NCBI RefSeq assembly: GCF_004366075.1
Contig: NZ_SODU01000005.1
Span: 538,511 to 602,510, forward strand
From: Kribbella pratensis
GTDB taxonomy: Bacteria; Actinomycetota; Actinomycetes; Propionibacteriales; Kribbellaceae
Length of the DNA: 64,000 nt
Direction of reading: 5' to 3'
The translations under genes were made by a program, and so were the position numbers. Of the stretch, positions 7,880 through 16,381 are shown piece after piece. The notes below the pieces were generated by a model, which did no database searches, was not told the DNA's origin, and worked only from the letters and a program-made list of their open reading frames with translations. Numbering within the stretch: the first letter of the stretch is position 1; every line of letters begins with the position of its first letter.

Positions 7880-9534
7880 ATCCGCTCCGGTGCGGAGACG
7901 CCGAGCAGGTCGAGCCCGTTGGCGAGCACGGTCCGGGTCGCGGAGACCAGGGTGAGACGAGCCTTGTGCACCGGCTCCACCTCCTCGTCGCCGCGCGGCA
8001 GCACGCGGCAGCTGTCGTAGAACTTGTGGAAAGCGGACGCGGTGTCCTCGAGGTACCGCGCGACGCGGTGCGGCTCGCGGAGCTCCGCGGCAGTCGCGAC
8101 GACCCGCGGGAACTCGGCCAGCGCGCGGAGCAGGTCGCCCTCACGCTCGTGGCTGAGCAGGCCGGGATCGAACTCGTCGAGCTTGATGCCGAGCTCGTCG
8201 GCGTTCCGGACGATCGAGGCCAGGCGGGCGTGCGCGTACTGCACGTAGTACACCGGGTTCTCGCTGGCCTGCCGGGTCATCTCCTCGATGTCCAGGGTCA
8301 GCGGCGAGTCGGTCGGGTAGCGGCACAGCGTGTAGCGCAGCGCGTCGACGCCGCCCTCCTCGACCAGCTCGGCGAGCGTGACGATGGTGCCGGCCCGCTT
8401 GGACAGCTTCATCTCCTCGCCACCCTTGAGGATCTTCACCAGCTGGCCGATCAGGACCTCGATGTTGTGCTCGGGATCGTCGCCGGCGCAGGCCGCGATC
8501 GCCTTCAGCCGGTTCACATACCCGTGGTGGTCGGCGCCGAGCATGTAGATGCACGTCTCGAAACCACGCTCACGCTTGTTCACGTAGTACGCCGCGTCGG
8601 AGGCGAAGTACGTCGGCTCGCCGTTCGACCGGATCAGGACGCGGTCCTTGTCGTCGGTGAAGTCCGTGGTCCGCATCCACAGCGCGTCGTCCGCCTCGTA
8701 CAGATGCCCCTGGTCGCGGAGCTTCTGGATCGCGTGCGGTACGCCGTCCTGCTCGTGCAGACTGCGCTCGGAGAACCAGACGTCGAACTTGGTCCGGAAA
8801 TGCTCGAGCTGGTCCTGCTGCTCCTTGAGCTGCCGCTCGTACCCCGCCTCGCGGAACGCGATCACCTGCTCGTCCTCGGGCAGCGTCAGGATGTCCGGGA
8901 CCTCGTCGGCGATCCGCTTCGCCAGGTCGAGGATGTACTCGCCGTGGTACCCGTCCTCCGGGATCTTGTGCCCGTGCGCGGCGGCCTGCAGGCTGGCGCC
9001 GAACTTGTCCATCTGGTTGCCGCGGTCGTTGATGTAGAACTCGCGGCTGACGCTCGCACCCGCGGCGGCCAGCACCCGGGCCAGCGCGTCACCGACGGCT
9101 GCCCAGCGGGTGTGGCCGAGGTGCAGCGGGCCGGTCGGGTTCGCCGAGATGAACTCGAGGTTGATCGCCCGCCCCTGCAGGCTGTCACTGGTGCCGTACT
9201 TCGGGCCCGCGTCGAGGATCGCCTGCGCGACCTTGCCCTGGGCGTCGGCCGCGACCCGGAGGTTGATGAAACCGGGGCCGGCGATCTCCACGGCGGTGAT
9301 GGCCTCGTCGCCCTGCAGCTCGGCGGCGAGCAGCTCGGCGAACGCGCGCGGGTTCATCCCTGCCCGCTTGCCCAGTTGCATGGCGACGTTCGTCGCGTAG
9401 TCCCCGTGCTCGGGGTTCTTGGGTCGCTCGACCTTCAGCTCGCGCGGCAGCCCGCCCTCGACGGTGATGGTGCCGTCGGCGGCGAGCGCGGCCAGGGCCT
9501 GCAGGATCTTCTCAGCGAGCTGTTCCGGAGTCAC
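7876..9534 (-). CDS. argS: Arginyl-tRNA synthetase
   Basis: A class I synthetase that charges tRNA-Arg. The N-terminal additional domain (residues 1-110) binds the tRNA elbow. The HIGH motif appears as HLGH (138-141) after ISANPTGP, and the second ATP motif is MKLSKRAGTIVTL. The C-terminal DALR helical domain carries the anticodon-binding part, and the protein ends typically in VLANGLDLLGVSAPERM. The start is GTG at 9532-9534. It is the first gene of the amino acid operon, so its promoter must lie upstream of 9534 or within the preceding gene. A tRNA-Arg(CCG) gene lies 1 kb away. Confidence 0.97.
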   Translation of the reverse strand: MTPEQLAEKILQALAALAADGTITVEGGLPRELKVERPKNPEHGDYATNVAMQLGKRAGMNPRAFAELLAAELQGDEAITAVEIAGPGFINLRVAADAQGKVAQAILDAGPKYGTSDSLQGRAINLEFISANPTGPLHLGHTRWAAVGDALARVLAAAGASVSREFYINDRGNQMDKFGASLQAAAHGHKIPEDGYHGEYILDLAKRIADEVPDILTLPEDEQVIAFREAGYERQLKEQQDQLEHFRTKFDVWFSERSLHEQDGVPHAIQKLRDQGHLYEADDALWMRTTDFTDDKDRVLIRSNGEPTYFASDAAYYVNKRERGFETCIYMLGADHHGYVNRLKAIAACAGDDPEHNIEVLIGQLVKILKGGEEMKLSKRAGTIVTLAELVEEGGVDALRYTLCRYPTDSPLTLDIEEMTRQASENPVYYVQYAHARLASIVRNADELGIKLDEFDPGLLSHEREGDLLRALAEFPRVVATAAELREPHRVARYLEDTASAFHKFYDSCRVLPRGDEEVEPVHKARLTLVSATRTVLANGLDLLGVSAPERM

Positions 9535-9596
9535 CGCCTCAGCCTAATGGCCGCACCCCCAAACCCTTGACTCACCATCCACAGCCCGGTACGCAG

Positions 9597-10127
9597 TCAG
9601 TGCTGAGCACTCACCGTGACCCGGGCGTTGCGGAGCAATGGGGTGTCCCACGGGGCCGGTTTGCCGTCGACGGTGACCTTCAGGTCCGCGCAGGCATCGG
9701 CGAGGCAGCCGGCGTCGTACCGGACTCCCCAGAGGGTGAAGAACTGAGCGAGCGTCGGTTTCTCGTCGGCCGTCTTCGCCTCGACCCAGACCACGCCGTC
9801 GGTGGTGTGGGTGTGGACGGCGGCCTGCTCGGCGCGACGCTTGTCGACGCCGATCCCGGCCGGGACCTGCACCGGTTTGCCGTCGACCGTGACCGCGATG
9901 TTCACCGTGTACGGCGAGGGGCCGGAGAAATCGAGCGGGAGGCGTTCGAACCCGGCCTTGTCGATATAGGAGACCGCGTCGCGGGGAGCGTCCCACGGCG
10001 GTGCGCCGGTCCGGAGGTCGGCGGCCGCCGGCGGTGCGGGTCCGACCTGACAACCATCCACGACGCTGCTCGCGAGGAGCAGCGCCGCCGCCGTACCGAC
10101 CGCCCGGCGCCACCTGCCTGCTCTCAT
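9597..10127 (-). CDS. Putative lipoprotein of unknown function
   Basis: The 176-residue product starts MRAGRWRRAVGTAAALLLASS, a signal peptide followed by VVDGC, which is close to a lipobox with Cys26 as the lipid anchor. The mature part repeats the phrase VTVDGKP twice and contains HTHTTDGVVWVEA then TLAQFFTLWGVRYDAGC. I recall the HTH-T-DGV pattern from uncharacterised secreted actinobacterial proteins, but I cannot name a family. Cys140 and Cys145 could form a disulphide. It lies upstream of argS on the same strand with a 62-bp gap, and downstream of the PspC gene. Confidence 0.6.
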   Translation of the reverse strand: MRAGRWRRAVGTAAALLLASSVVDGCQVGPAPPAAADLRTGAPPWDAPRDAVSYIDKAGFERLPLDFSGPSPYTVNIAVTVDGKPVQVPAGIGVDKRRAEQAAVHTHTTDGVVWVEAKTADEKPTLAQFFTLWGVRYDAGCLADACADLKVTVDGKPAPWDTPLLRNARVTVSAQH

Positions 10128-10173
10128 GGAAAGTCAGGTTGCCAGGTGCGTCGTGACGGTCGGCTGGCGGGGG

Positions 10174-10359
10174 TCAGTCCTCTGACGGCAGGATGATCCA
10201 GAGCGCGATGTAGATCAGGAACTGCGGGCCGGGCAGGAGGCAGCTGATCACGAAGATCAGGCGCATCGTGTTGGAGGAGATACCGAACCGGCGAGCCAGA
10301 CCGGCGCAGACACCGCCGATCCAGCGATCGTGTGACGGGCGGACCAGTGAGCTTGCCAT
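10174..10359 (-). CDS. PspC-domain small membrane protein
   Basis: This 61-residue protein is essentially a single PspC domain. It begins RPSHDRWIGGVCAGLARRFG, the conserved soluble start, followed by one membrane helix (MRLIFVISCLLPGPQFLIYIALWIILP). PspC domains occur in envelope-stress proteins; short single-domain forms are common in actinobacteria and their role is not established. The ATG at 10357-10359 has an AAAGGAAA tract upstream. It stands alone, with 195 bp of non-coding sequence before the tRNA gene. Confidence 0.85.
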   Translation of the reverse strand: MASSLVRPSHDRWIGGVCAGLARRFGISSNTMRLIFVISCLLPGPQFLIYIALWIILPSED

Positions 10360-10554
10360 GATGAGTACCGTTTCCTTTCCACCGTTGGGCTTACCTCCAC
10401 TATGACGGTGCCCACGGCGGATCTGATCCCCCTCGAGCGGTGTTCCAGGGTCCGCTCAGGGCTCCCCCGTACGACGATCGACGGGGCTCGCACCGCACCG
10501 GCCCCCAATTCGGGATTTCACCGAACTTCCTGCTACTGTTCTGCACGTTCCTGA

Positions 10555-10626
10555 GCCCCCGTAGCTCAGGGGATAGAGCACCGCCCTCCGGAGGCGGGTG
10601 CGCAGGTTCGAATCCTGCCGGGGGCG
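10555..10626 (+). tRNA. tRNA-Arg (anticodon CCG)
   Basis: A full cloverleaf can be drawn. The acceptor GCCCCCG pairs with CGGGGGC, the D stem is GCTC/GAGC, and the anticodon stem CCGCC/GGCGG encloses the loop CTCCGGA with anticodon CCG. The T stem is GCAGG/CCTGC with loop TTCGAAT. The discriminator base is G and CCA is not encoded. It reads CGG arginine codons, which are heavily used at this GC content. Confidence 0.97.
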
Positions 10627-10627
10627 C

Positions 10628-10687
10628 GACCGATCTGGCCGATCTCTGTGCGCAGAAAGCGCGCACATTGATCGGTCTTTGTGATTT
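10628..10687 (+). terminator. Terminator of tRNA-Arg
   Basis: A nested hairpin follows the tRNA directly. The outer arms are GACCGATC (10628-10635) and GATCGGTC (10670-10677), and the inner arms are TGTGCGC (10647-10653) and GCGCACA (10661-10667). The T-rich tail TTTGTGATTT follows. This fits an intrinsic terminator for the tRNA transcript. Confidence 0.7.
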
Positions 10688-10689
10688 CT

Positions 10690-10772
10690 GGGGGTGCGAC
10701 CCTCAGCCCCCGCCCGGCGGGGCTTCGCCCCCCGGCCCCCCTTGGGATGTGGTGGGGCCGGGATGTGGTGCC
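10690..10772. repeat. GC-rich hairpin and short direct repeats
   Basis: GGGGC-TTC-GCCCC (about 10715-10730) forms a tight hairpin inside a run of C and G tracts. The phrase GGGATGTGGTG then occurs twice in tandem. It lies between the convergent tRNA-Arg and AraC genes, so it may act as an additional bidirectional termination structure. No coding content is seen. Confidence 0.4.
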
Positions 10773-10780
10773 CGAGGGAG

Positions 10781-11644
10781 TTAGGGGGTTCTGTCTTCGC
10801 CGGGGGTGGTGTTGAAGGCTCTTTGGTAGTCGCGGGTGAAGTGGCTGGGGCTGGCGTAGCCGAGTTCGTGGGCGATGGTGGCGACGGGGGTTGACCGGGT
10901 TCTCAGGTGGATGCGGGCCTCTTGGAGGCGCAGCTGCTTCTGGAACTGGATCGGGGTCATCGACGTCGCGGCGCGGAAGTGGCGGTGGAAGGTCGACGGG
11001 CTCATGCCGGCCAGGTCGGCCAGGTCGGCGATGCGGAGCTGCCGGCTCGAGTTGCGGCGGATCCAGCGGATCGCCTCGGCGATGTGAGCCAGCATGCCGT
11101 CGGCGAGGCCGATCTGACGAAGCAGGGCGCCTTGCTCGCCGGTGAGCAGCCGCCAAAGGATCTCCCGGCGGATGCCCGGCGCCAGCACGCGGACGTCGTC
11201 GGGGCGGTCCGCGATCCGCAGCAGCCGTACGACGGGATCCAGCAACTCGTCGCTCGCATCGCTCACCACCAGGCCGCCGTACTGCGCCGGACGGGCCGGT
11301 GTCTCCAGCAGCAGCGGCGCGATCTCGGCCGGCTCGAGCCGCAGGCTGACGACCGTGAACGGCTCGTCGCGGCTCGCCTTCGCCGCCTGGCCGATCACCG
11401 GCAGATCCAGTGACGCGACCAGGTACTGCCCGGCGCCGTACTCGTACGGGACCCCGTTCAGCAGGGTCCGTTTGAGGCCCGAGGCAACGATCGCCACCGA
11501 CGGTTCCGCGACGCCGGCCTCCGGCTCGGTCGGGGCGTCGCGCCGGCTGATCCGGACACCCGGCAGCAGCTGCCGGGCGTGCTCCTGGTGGCGACCCGCG
11601 TCGTACCGGCAGATGAGGGCCCGCAGTTCGTCGAGCAGATCCAC
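10781..11644 (-). CDS. AraC-family transcriptional regulator
   Basis: The 287-residue protein has an N-terminal cupin-like ligand domain of the AraC_N type (about 10-165), including VAIVASGLKRTLLNGVPYEYGAG and VSLRLEPAEIAPLL. Two C-terminal HTH motifs follow (about 190-285), the second with the AraC signature ATIAHELGYASPSHFTRDYQ. AraC_N regulators usually act beside oxidoreductase genes, and this one is divergent from an aldo/keto reductase with a 113-bp gap. Two AGGATCG direct repeats 21 bp apart lie in that gap and are candidate binding sites. The ligand is unknown. Confidence 0.9.
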   Translation of the reverse strand: MDLLDELRALICRYDAGRHQEHARQLLPGVRISRRDAPTEPEAGVAEPSVAIVASGLKRTLLNGVPYEYGAGQYLVASLDLPVIGQAAKASRDEPFTVVSLRLEPAEIAPLLLETPARPAQYGGLVVSDASDELLDPVVRLLRIADRPDDVRVLAPGIRREILWRLLTGEQGALLRQIGLADGMLAHIAEAIRWIRRNSSRQLRIADLADLAGMSPSTFHRHFRAATSMTPIQFQKQLRLQEARIHLRTRSTPVATIAHELGYASPSHFTRDYQRAFNTTPGEDRTP

Positions 11645-11658
11645 GTCTCCAGATTGAC

Positions 11659-11686
11659 AGGATCGGGCAAGCCCGCGCCAGGATCG
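11659..11686. promoter_or_regulatory. Candidate AraC operator, direct repeats
   Basis: AGGATCG occurs at 11659-11665 and 11680-11686, exactly 21 bp (two helical turns) apart, in the gap between the divergent AraC and aldo/keto reductase genes. Same-face tandem sites are typical of AraC proteins, each of which has two HTH motifs. The assignment is inferred from spacing and location. Confidence 0.5.
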
Positions 11687-11757
11687 CGCTCACGCTGCCG
11701 CCGCGACGGCTGGTCTGATCGAGAGCAGATATCCACCAGCAGGAACGGAGTACGGCA

Positions 11758-12777
11758 GTGAAACGACGCATTCTCGGCGCGACCGGCCTGTCCGTCAGCG
11801 AGTTCGCACTCGGCGCGATGATGTTCGGCGCCATGGGCAACCCCGACCACGAGGACGCCGTACGCATCATCGGCAACGCCCTGGACGCGGGCATCAACCT
11901 GATCGACACCGCCGACGTCTACTCCGGCGGCGAGTCCGAGGAGATCGTCGGTACGGCGATCAGGAACCGGCGCGACGAGGTGATCCTGGCGACCAAGTTC
12001 GGCATGCCGATGGGCGCGGACCCGAACCAGCGCGGGGCCTCCCGGCGCTGGATCGTGCGGTCCGTCGAGAACAGCCTGCAGCGGCTCGGCACCGACCACC
12101 TCGACCTGTACCAGCTGCACCGCCCCGACCACGACACCGATCAGGACGAGACCTTGTCCGCGTTGTCGGATCTCGTCCAGGCCGGAAAGATCCTGGCCTT
12201 CGGCTCCTCGATGTTCCCGGCGGAGACGATCGTCGAGGCGCAGTGGGCCGCCGAGCGCCGCGGCACGCACCGCTACCTGATCGAGCAGTGCATGTACTCG
12301 ATCTTCACCCGGCGACCGGAGGCATCGGTCTTCCCGGTCACGCAGCGGCACGGGCTGGGAGTGCTCACGTTCAGCCCGTTGAACGGAGGCTGGCTCTCAG
12401 GACGCACAGACCTGGCAGCGAGCCACCGGGCGACGATCCGGCCGTCCAGCTACGACCCCTCGAGTCCGACCAGTCAGGCGAAGGCGGAAGCAGCGGCAAA
12501 GCTCGCCGCCCTCGCAGCCGAGGCCGGTATGACGTTGCCGCACCTGGCGACCGCGTTCGTCCGCGCGCATCCGGCGGTGACGTCGGTGATCATCGGCCCT
12601 CGTACCCAGGAGCAGCTCGACAGCCTGTTGTCCGGCGCCGAGATCGAGCTGTCCGCGGACCTGCTCGACCGGATCGACGAGATCGTGCCGCCGGGCACGG
12701 AACTGGACGCGGCGGACAACTACGCGACCACTCCCCCGGCGATCGAGCACGCTCACCTGCGCCGGCGCCTCACCTGA
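11758..12777 (+). CDS. Aldo/keto reductase
   Basis: An NADPH-dependent carbonyl reductase of the TIM-barrel AKR superfamily, 339 residues. The catalytic tetrad is visible as Asp50 and Tyr55 in IDTADVYSG, Lys80 in ATKFG and His121 in YQLHRPD. The C-terminal cofactor segment VIIGPRTQEQLDSLL is conserved. The length and the RRWIVRSVENSLQRLGTDHLDLYQLH segment fit the YajO/Tas-like group. Translation starts at GTG 11758 behind GGAGTACGGCA. It is divergent from an AraC regulator that probably controls it. The physiological substrate cannot be read from sequence. Confidence 0.93.
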   Translation: MKRRILGATGLSVSEFALGAMMFGAMGNPDHEDAVRIIGNALDAGINLIDTADVYSGGESEEIVGTAIRNRRDEVILATKFGMPMGADPNQRGASRRWIVRSVENSLQRLGTDHLDLYQLHRPDHDTDQDETLSALSDLVQAGKILAFGSSMFPAETIVEAQWAAERRGTHRYLIEQCMYSIFTRRPEASVFPVTQRHGLGVLTFSPLNGGWLSGRTDLAASHRATIRPSSYDPSSPTSQAKAEAAAKLAALAAEAGMTLPHLATAFVRAHPAVTSVIIGPRTQEQLDSLLSGAEIELSADLLDRIDEIVPPGTELDAADNYATTPPAIEHAHLRRRLT

Positions 12778-12820
12778 TGCCTGCCGCGGCAGTAGTCCAG
12801 ATCGCCTGCACGGACTGGGA

Positions 12821-13354
12821 TCAGCTGTCGGGTAGCGAGAACATCGACAGGACTACGCGGTCCTTGCCTGGGGACTCGGCCAGGTAGGGGGCGATCAGCT
12901 CCTCGAAGGCTGACCGGAACGCGGTCATGTCGTCCGGGCTGAGGTAGAGGGCCAGTTGTGAGTAGCCCAGCTGGTGGAGCCGCGGGTACAGGTCACCGCT
13001 CTCGACGACACGATCGAAGTCGGCGGCCAGGCGGGTCAGCATCATCAGGAACGCCTGCCGGTGCTGGTCCGGTGTCATCGCCCGCGCCTCGCGCTCGTCG
13101 ATCCGGCCGACCTTCGTCTGGTCGAGACCGAGTGTGCGCTCCGTGGTGCCGCGGATCTTCCGCTCGCGCACCACCGTCAGGTAGCCGGCGTCGATCAGCG
13201 CGGCGACGTGCCGGTAGAGCGTCGTGGCGGGGACGTCGGGCAGGTCGCGTTTCAGGTCCGTGGTGGTGACCTCACGGCCTAGCACCCGCTGCACGATGCG
13301 CCAGCGGATCGGGTGCAGCAGAACGTCCAGCACCGGGGTCGGCGACTCCTCCAT
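12821..13354 (-). CDS. Winged-helix (ArsR-like) transcriptional regulator
   Basis: The N-terminal 85 residues form a winged helix: LLHPIRWRIVQRVLGREVTTTDLKRDLPDVPATTLYRHVAALIDAGYL followed by a charged wing. The rest (about 90-177) is a helical domain of the kind found in actinobacterial helix-turn-helix proteins with a YdfH-like C-terminus, and no metal-binding cysteines are present. It is divergent from a secreted serine hydrolase across a 98-bp gap with two inverted repeats, so it is likely the local regulator. The signal it senses is unknown. Confidence 0.85.
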   Translation of the reverse strand: MEESPTPVLDVLLHPIRWRIVQRVLGREVTTTDLKRDLPDVPATTLYRHVAALIDAGYLTVVRERKIRGTTERTLGLDQTKVGRIDEREARAMTPDQHRQAFLMMLTRLAADFDRVVESGDLYPRLHQLGYSQLALYLSPDDMTAFRSAFEELIAPYLAESPGKDRVVLSMFSLPDS

Positions 13355-13379
13355 CGGCTCTCCATCAGGGATCTTTCAG

Positions 13380-13404
13380 GGTATCCATTGATACCAACTC
13401 TGGT
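13380..13404. promoter_or_regulatory. Overlapping inverted repeats, putative operator
   Basis: GGTATC-CATT-GATACC (13380-13395) is a perfect 6-bp inverted repeat, and ACCA-ACTC-TGGT (13393-13404) overlaps it. Both sit between the divergent regulator (start 13354) and serine hydrolase (start 13453), in a locally AT-rich stretch. They are good candidate binding sites for the winged-helix regulator. Confidence 0.6.
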
Positions 13405-13452
13405 AATAATAGCGGAATCGGAAGCATTCCTACTCGCCCGAGGAGACGTGAC

Positions 13453-14973
13453 GTGTCGCTCACCCGTCGTACCGTGCTCAAGTCCGCGGCCGCTGCCGTA
13501 CCGGTTGCTGCGTTGACCACGTTGACCACACTGCCCTCATCGGCCACCACCAGCAGGGAACCGGCCGCGATCGGCCGGCTGGCCGAGAAGATCGAGGCCG
13601 GGATGGCGAAGTACGCGATCCCCGGAGCCGGTCTCGGCGTCTGGTACCGCGGCCGGGAGTACGTCCGCGGCTTCGGGGTCACCAGCGTGGACACCGGCGA
13701 ACCGGTCTCCGGCGACACCGTGTTCCGGATCGGCTCGACCTCCAAGACGTTCACCGCGACCGCGATCATGCGGCTCGTCGAACGCGGCCGGATCAGCCTG
13801 GACCGACCGGTCCGCGCGTACCTGCCGGACTTCGCGACGCAGGACGCCTCGGTCGCGGCGCGAGTCACGGTCCGGCAGTTGCTGAACCACACGGCCGGCT
13901 GGCAGGGCGACTACTTCGAGGACACCGGCCAGGGCGACGAGGCGCTCGCGCAGTACGTCGCCGGTATGACGAAGGTCCCGCAGCTCACGCCGCTCGGGAA
14001 GGTGTTCTCGTACAACAACGCGGCGATCGGTGTGGCCGGGCGGATCATCGAGGTGGTGACCGGTAAGCCGTACGAGACCGCCGCCCGCGAGTTGGTCGTG
14101 GATCCGCTCGGACTCGCGCACAGCCGGTTCTTCCGCAGTGAGCTCGACGGCTTCAGCGTCGCCGCGTCGCACAACATCGTCGACGGAAAGCCGGTCGTCG
14201 AGCCGTCGTTCGACGCGATGCCGCGGGCGCTGCACTCGGTCGGCGGCCTGATCTCGAGCGCACGGGACCAGCTCCGGTACGCGCGGTACCACCTGGGACA
14301 CCGAGACCTCCCCCAACTGCTCAGCGACCGCAGCAGGCTCGCTATGCAGTCGCACCCGGGTCCGGGCGGCACGCTGTTCGTCGAGCTGAACGGCGTAGGA
14401 GTCACCTGGATGCTGCGTCCGACCGCCCAGGGCCCGACGGTGGTGCAGCACGGCGGGGACTGGTCAGGTCAGCACTCCGGCTTCCTGTTCGTACCGCAGC
14501 GGGACTTCGCGATCACGTTGCTCACCAACTCCGAGAGCGGTCCATCTCTGGTGGCAGAGCTGTTCGCGGACGACTGGGCACTGCAGGAGCTCGCCGGCGT
14601 CACCAACCTGCCCGCCGTACCGCGGCAGCTGCCGCCGAGCCGGCTGGCCGCCTACGAAGGCACCTACGTCTCCCAGCAGATCGGTTTCGACGGCAAGCCG
14701 GAGGAGCTCGACCTCGACCTCACCGCCGACAGCGGCGAACTGGTCGCCGGCGTGGGCGGACAGGCTCTGTTCCGATTCGCCTTCTATCGCAAGGATTACG
14801 TTCTCGCGCAGAACCCGGACGGCACGCCGACGCACGTCCGCGCCAACTTCGTCCGCGGCACCGACGGACAGGTCGAATGGCTCCGGTACGGCGGCCGCCT
14901 GTTCCGCCGTCAACCAGCCACCAAGAAGACACTCCGTCCGGCCAAGCTCCGCCACCCCGCCACGGTCTGGTAA
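13453..14973 (+). CDS. Secreted serine hydrolase (beta-lactamase / class C PBP family)
   Basis: A 506-residue exported hydrolase. The N-terminus LTRRTVLKSAAAAVPVAALTT is a twin-arginine signal. The beta-lactamase fold shows SxxK at Ser95-Lys98 (FRIGSTSK), the YxN motif at Tyr187-Asn189 (FSYNNA), and HTAGW near residue 146. The third motif lies around VVQHGGDWSGQHSG. A C-terminal domain of about 120 residues (after 390) resembles the lipocalin-like tail of many class C homologues. The family includes esterases, D-aminopeptidases and peptidases, so the substrate is open. GTG 13453 is preceded by GGAG. Confidence 0.9.
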   Translation: MSLTRRTVLKSAAAAVPVAALTTLTTLPSSATTSREPAAIGRLAEKIEAGMAKYAIPGAGLGVWYRGREYVRGFGVTSVDTGEPVSGDTVFRIGSTSKTFTATAIMRLVERGRISLDRPVRAYLPDFATQDASVAARVTVRQLLNHTAGWQGDYFEDTGQGDEALAQYVAGMTKVPQLTPLGKVFSYNNAAIGVAGRIIEVVTGKPYETAARELVVDPLGLAHSRFFRSELDGFSVAASHNIVDGKPVVEPSFDAMPRALHSVGGLISSARDQLRYARYHLGHRDLPQLLSDRSRLAMQSHPGPGGTLFVELNGVGVTWMLRPTAQGPTVVQHGGDWSGQHSGFLFVPQRDFAITLLTNSESGPSLVAELFADDWALQELAGVTNLPAVPRQLPPSRLAAYEGTYVSQQIGFDGKPEELDLDLTADSGELVAGVGGQALFRFAFYRKDYVLAQNPDGTPTHVRANFVRGTDGQVEWLRYGGRLFRRQPATKKTLRPAKLRHPATVW

Positions 14974-14982
14974 TTCGCCCGA

Positions 14983-15005
14983 CCCGGATCGAGACTGAAT
15001 CCGGG
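14983..15005 (+). terminator. Hairpin after the serine hydrolase
   Basis: CCCGGAT (14983-14989) pairs with ATCCGGG (14999-15005), ten bases after the hydrolase stop codon. No U-tract follows. It separates the hydrolase from the LCAT-STAND operon that starts at 15017, whose G-rich ribosome site begins inside the right arm. Confidence 0.5.
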
Positions 15006-15016
15006 GGTGGGTTCGG

Positions 15017-16381
15017 ATGGACGTAATGGGGGCCGTGTCGCGGGACGCCGTCATCGTGATCCCGGGAATCATGGGGAGTTCGCTGGTCGATGTCGAGTCG
15101 GGAGACGTCCTGTGGGGCCTCGACGACGCGAGTTGGTGGGTCAGCGCGTGGACGACGGGAAGAGCGCTCAAACGTTTGGCTGTCACGGATGATGAACGGG
15201 CCGGCCGGACCGGCCGCGTCCGTGCCGGCGGGCTGTTGCGCTTCCCGGCGTTCGCACCGGTGCTGAAAGGCTTCGAGCCGTACACGAAGTTGCTGACGGG
15301 GATCGGACCCGTGCTCGCACATCCGGATGCGTTGTGCGAGTTTCCCTACGACTGGCGGCTGTCCGTGGAACACAACGCGCACGAACTCGAGCGACTGGTC
15401 GACCGGCACCTGTCCCAGTGGCAGGCGCATCCGTCGGGCAGCGCCGACGCGAAGGTCGTCCTGGTCGCGCACTCGATGGGCGGCCTGATCGCCCGGTACT
15501 ACCTGCACGTGCTCGGCGGTGCGTCCGACGTCCGTACGACGGTCACGCTCGGCACGCCGTACTACGGCTCCGTGAAGTCGGCGTACATCCTGAGCTCGGG
15601 AGACGGCCTGCCGATTCCCCGCAGGCGGCTCCGCGCACTGGTCCGGCACATGCCCGGGCTGTACGACCTGCTGCCTTTCTACCGATGTGTCGACGAGGGT
15701 GCGACTGCCCGCCGGCTCGAGCCGAATGACATCGCGAGTCTTGATGGAGACCGGGAACTTGCCGACGAATCCCTTCTGCGGCACGACAAACTGATGGAAG
15801 GGGACGCCGGCAGTCTGCGGCTGCTCATCGGCGTCGAACAGCCGACGATGCAGAGTATGTCGGTGCGCGACGGCGTACTGACGCCCCTCATGCACACCTG
15901 CATCACCGACCCGGCCGGAGTGATCAGGGAGCGGCTGGATCTGCGCGGAGACGGCACGGTGTTCCGCCGGTCGGCCGCCGGATTCGGCCTGTCCCCCGGC
16001 ACGCTCCCGCAGTCCCACGGCGCCGTTGCCGCGACCGAGGAAGCCATCTCCCACGTGCGCGACGTCCTGACCAACGACATCGCCGGTCCCCCACTCGGCC
16101 CCGGGGAGATCGGGATCGACGTACCCGATGTCGTCTCCGTGGCCGAGCCGCTGACGATCACAGTGACCGGTGCGGACGCGACCGGTACGACGTGCCGGGT
16201 CGTCGACGTCTTCAGCCGTTGGCAGGTCGCCGTGCCGCCGTTGCAGCGTCGCGACGGGGCGCTGACCGCATCGGTCGTTCTCGGGGAGCCGGGCGTCTAC
16301 CGGGTCGAGGTGAAGGGCGGCGGCGCATCCGCCGTCACCGAGCAGGTACTTGCGGTCCCACCAGAAGAGGCGGGCCAATGA
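15017..16381 (+). CDS. LCAT-like lipid acyltransferase/phospholipase of a STAND operon
   Basis: The 454-residue product has an alpha/beta-hydrolase fold of the lecithin:cholesterol acyltransferase type. The opening DAVIVIPGIMGSSL is the LCAT oxyanion region, and EFPYDWRLS matches the family. The nucleophile is Ser153 in LVAHSMGGLIARYY, with Asp312 (LRGDGTV) and His334 (PQSHGA) completing a triad. Residues from about 365 look like a small beta-sandwich (IGIDVPDVVSVAEPLTITV onwards). There is no signal peptide, so it probably acts in the cytoplasm or on the inner membrane face. The stop overlaps the start of the caspase-STAND gene as ATGA, implying co-translation and joint function. I infer a membrane-lipid-attacking effector; an alternative is a housekeeping lipase. 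Confidence 0.82.
   Translation: MDVMGAVSRDAVIVIPGIMGSSLVDVESGDVLWGLDDASWWVSAWTTGRALKRLAVTDDERAGRTGRVRAGGLLRFPAFAPVLKGFEPYTKLLTGIGPVLAHPDALCEFPYDWRLSVEHNAHELERLVDRHLSQWQAHPSGSADAKVVLVAHSMGGLIARYYLHVLGGASDVRTTVTLGTPYYGSVKSAYILSSGDGLPIPRRRLRALVRHMPGLYDLLPFYRCVDEGATARRLEPNDIASLDGDRELADESLLRHDKLMEGDAGSLRLLIGVEQPTMQSMSVRDGVLTPLMHTCITDPAGVIRERLDLRGDGTVFRRSAAGFGLSPGTLPQSHGAVAATEEAISHVRDVLTNDIAGPPLGPGEIGIDVPDVVSVAEPLTITVTGADATGTTCRVVDVFSRWQVAVPPLQRRDGALTASVVLGEPGVYRVEVKGGGASAVTEQVLAVPPEEAGQ

Noticed and set aside
12781..12792. The palindrome CTGCCGCGGCAG after the aldo/keto reductase as a terminator
   Set aside because: It has no loop and no U-tract, so a stable hairpin is unlikely; it may be chance in GC-rich sequence.
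16192..16377. A 62-codon N-terminal extension of the caspase-STAND frame
   Set aside because: It lies inside the LCAT coding region in another frame and is Arg/Gly-rich; the ATG overlapping the LCAT stop is the sensible start.
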